Shown here: piece by piece, positions 13,478 through 14,744 of the stretch | How the letters are laid out: the number at the start of each line of letters is the position of its first letter | Position numbering within the stretch: the first letter of the stretch is position 1 | Source: CAZKCI01 sp964551475 | Lineage (GTDB): Bacteria > Auribacterota > Erginobacteria > Erginobacterales > CAZKCI01 | DNA length: 14,744 nt | Direction: 5' to 3' | Assembly: GCA_964551475.1 (NCBI GenBank) | Contig: CAZKCI010000010.1 | Coordinates: 1-14,744 of the forward strand | Notes under the pieces: generated by a model | The model's input: only the letters and a program-made list of their open reading frames with translations | Told to the model about the DNA's origin: nothing | The model's database searches: none | Program-made: the position numbers and the translations under genes

Positions 13478-13963
13478 TCACTCGATGATCCGGGAGGAGG
13501 AGCGCGCCATCCCCTCGAGGATGCTCTTCTTCTCCAGGCGGAACTCCTCGATCAGGGCGGACGAGGGAAGACGGGCGGTCCGGATCTGTCCGGGGACGCC
13601 GAGAGCGACCACGGCGTAAGCCTGACCCGGGGCCAGGGGGAAGAAACCCACGAACTCGGCCGGGCCTTTCGCCCGGTGTCCGCTCAGGCGATGAACCGGG
13701 TTGCGGGAGCGGGGCAGGATCAGCAACGGGTCGGAAGCGAGCAGCCGCTTCTCCCGGTCGTAGAACCAGGCCGACCATCCCAACTCCCGGACCAGTCCCG
13801 CCCGGGACACGGCGAACTTGACCTCCAGGACCTCGCTCCCCGGGATTTGTCCCGGATAAGGATTGGCGATGATCCGGATCCGGTGGATCAGGCTGATCTC
13901 CTCGGCCCGGGCCGCGGCGGGGAGAAGCAATAGAAGAAGCGAGACTACGCAGAGTTTTTTCAT
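13478..13963 (-). CDS. Secreted protein of unknown function
   Basis: I do not recognise this gene. The 161-aa product starts with a clear Sec signal peptide, MKKLCVVSLLLLLLPAAARA, cleaved before EEI. The mature part of about 140 residues is rich in beta-like stretches (HRIRIIANPYPGQ, LEVKFAVSRAG, WSAWFYDREKRLLA, AEFVGFFPLAPGQAYAVVALG) and ends with a basic, helical tail (ALIEEFRLEKKSILEGM). There is no Cys in the mature part and no lipobox. The layout suggests a small beta-sandwich exported domain. I start at the ATG at 13963, with AAGGATGG about nine bases upstream; a longer frame to 14008 lacks support. It lies 73 bases after the RlpA-like gene on the same strand, so both may be envelope genes of one unit. 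Confidence 0.75.
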   Translation of the reverse strand: MKKLCVVSLLLLLLPAAARAEEISLIHRIRIIANPYPGQIPGSEVLEVKFAVSRAGLVRELGWSAWFYDREKRLLASDPLLILPRSRNPVHRLSGHRAKGPAEFVGFFPLAPGQAYAVVALGVPGQIRTARLPSSALIEEFRLEKKSILEGMARSSSRIIE

Positions 13964-14036
13964 GGCAAATCCATCCTTCCGGTTATCCTTTGGGCTTCCG
14001 AACATCATAACCGAACGGAAGAGGAAATGACAGATT

Positions 14037-14477
14037 TCATCGGGTCAATCGTTCGATCCGGATCCGGGATACGCCGGTCTCCTTGATCCCCAGAACATGG
14101 GCGGCGAGATAGGAGAGGTCGAGCGTGCGGGAGGGATGAGGCGTGAGCGGCCGGATCACCCGCCCCCGCCGGTCGGTCCGGTAGGGGCCGCGGTCGGTGA
14201 CCCGCACGATCACCTGCCGGCCGCTGGAAAGGTCGGTGACCCGGAGCCAGGATCCGAGGGGAAGCGTGCGGTGGGCGGCGGTGAAATCCAGCATATTGAA
14301 ACGGTCGCCCGAGGCGGTCAGCCGTCCGTGGAAGGCGCCGCCGTACCAGGAGGTGACGATCTCCTCCACTCCCGCCACCCGGAAGCGGGGGAGAACGAGG
14401 CTGAGCAGGAAGGCCGATCCGAGCAGGAGGAGGAAGCAGGCGACCGCATGACCGCGGATGAAGTTAGCCAGATTCAT
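14037..14477 (-). CDS. RlpA-like double-psi beta-barrel protein
   Basis: The RlpA family has septal or cell-envelope roles; some members are lytic transglycosylases acting on naked peptidoglycan glycans. This 146-aa protein has a membrane-anchor or signal helix at about 11-29 (AVACFLLLLGSAFLLSLVL) and then one double-psi beta-barrel. Family motifs: TSWYGGAFHGRLTASGDRFNM at about 42-62, then TAAHRTLPLGSWLRVTDL, then VRVTDRGPY, then RTLDLSYLAAHVLGI. There is no C-terminal SPOR domain, which would normally direct RlpA to septal glycan. There is no lipobox, so this is a short, anchored form. The start at 14477 has GGGAGGA six bases upstream. Whether it keeps lytic activity is not decidable here. 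It precedes the secreted gene at 13478-13963. Confidence 0.88.
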   Translation of the reverse strand: MNLANFIRGHAVACFLLLLGSAFLLSLVLPRFRVAGVEEIVTSWYGGAFHGRLTASGDRFNMLDFTAAHRTLPLGSWLRVTDLSSGRQVIVRVTDRGPYRTDRRGRVIRPLTPHPSRTLDLSYLAAHVLGIKETGVSRIRIERLTR

Positions 14478-14529
14478 TCTTCCTCCCGATAATCCGGGTT
14501 TCTCTCGCCACGGTCAAACCAATGGGGAC

Positions 14530-14639
14530 GGGTAAGGGTGAAGAAGTGGGTTTGGTCGATGGGTTAGGGTCGTGGTGTCGGCCCGGTTTCACCATCTACC
14601 TTACCTGTTTACCAGACCCACTTCCTAACCCTAACCTAT
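14530..14639. repeat. Facing GGGT-rich repeat pair at the right edge
   Basis: GAAGTGGGTTTGGT (14543-14556) faces its reverse complement at 14611-14624 with one mismatch. Around these lie GGGTAAGGGT (14530-14539), GGGTTAGGGT (14561-14570), and CTAACC words on the right arm (14625-14636). The right arm includes the stop codon of the gene at the window edge (14631-14633). The unit length is less regular than in the other arrays. The rest of the 14478-14630 gap holds no gene I can support. Confidence 0.8.
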
Positions 14640-14744
14640 CACATCCTCCACCCGAGACCGGCACCAGTCGGCGCAGTCGCGGCAGAAGGTCGGCGCGTTG
14701 ACGCCCAGGAACCGGTAGGTCTCCCGGACCCCGGTCCAGAGATC
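14631..14744 (-). CDS. C-terminal end of an unidentified protein with clustered cysteines
   Basis: Thirty-seven codons and a TAG stop are visible before the window ends. The minus-strand frame shows strong third-position G/C and reads LWTGVRETYRFLGVNAPTF followed by CRDCADWC and RSRVEDVIG. Three Cys in C-x2-C-x3-C spacing suggest a metal or disulfide site near the C terminus. Too little is visible to name it. The two other minus frames are also open across part of this stretch but have less protein-like composition. The stop codon lies in the edge of the GGGT-rich repeat pair. Confidence 0.55.
   Translation of the reverse strand, partial: DLWTGVRETYRFLGVNAPTFCRDCADWCRSRVEDVIG

Noticed and set aside
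14561..14636. Telomere-like TTAGGG words suggesting a chromosome end or a eukaryotic source
   Set aside because: Only a few imperfect copies within a facing repeat pair, between bacterial genes; better explained as another gap-specific word.

Overview
This window is a 14.7 kb piece of a high-GC bacterial chromosome, probably from an uncultured lineage. Almost every codon third position in the real genes is G or C, so large open frames appear opposite most genes; I treat those as shadows. The adjacent gap, pgk, tpiA and secG genes and the generalist metabolic content are bacterial. The short-word repeats in the gaps recall intergenic DNA I associate with planctomycete-like, Omnitrophota-like or Auribacterota-like metagenomic genomes. 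That affiliation is an impression from memory, not a result.

Layout, left to right. 1-206 (minus) is the start of a secreted FG-GAP/VCBS-like protein that runs off the left edge. 327-1025 (plus) is a TylF-type SAM methyltransferase. A minus-strand block follows: gap (6749-5742), pgk (5502-4282), tpiA (4158-3400), secG (3296-2886), then an orphan family-5 solute-binding protein (2768-1164). The three enzymes cover consecutive or linked glycolytic steps (triose phosphates to 3-phosphoglycerate), and SecG is a Sec translocon subunit. Next come ogt (DNA alkylation repair) and a membrane-anchored protein of unknown function, both minus.

8352-11181 (minus) is the accessory part. It holds a HigB/HigA-type toxin-antitoxin pair with a palindromic operator, and a two-gene unit of a 269-aa protein of unknown family and a radical SAM/SPASM enzyme two bases downstream. 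The SPASM cysteine pattern is complete, so this looks like a peptide or protein modification system; the 269-aa protein is the candidate substrate or partner. This is the best candidate for an undescribed system in the window.

The right part holds a 37-aa very basic protein (plus, with a good -10 box and Shine-Dalgarno), a fatty-acid CoA ligase, a secreted unknown protein, an RlpA-like protein and the C-terminal 37 residues of a cysteine-containing protein at the right edge.

The second notable signal is non-coding. Many gaps hold tandem degenerate words of a fixed length that differs by locus: 10 bp near 1.1 kb, 8 bp near 4.2 kb, 7 bp near 5.6 and 13.4 kb, 9 bp near 0.3 and 6.9 kb. Several occur as facing inverted pairs, and they often begin at, or run into, the ends of genes. 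Known element classes do not explain them well.
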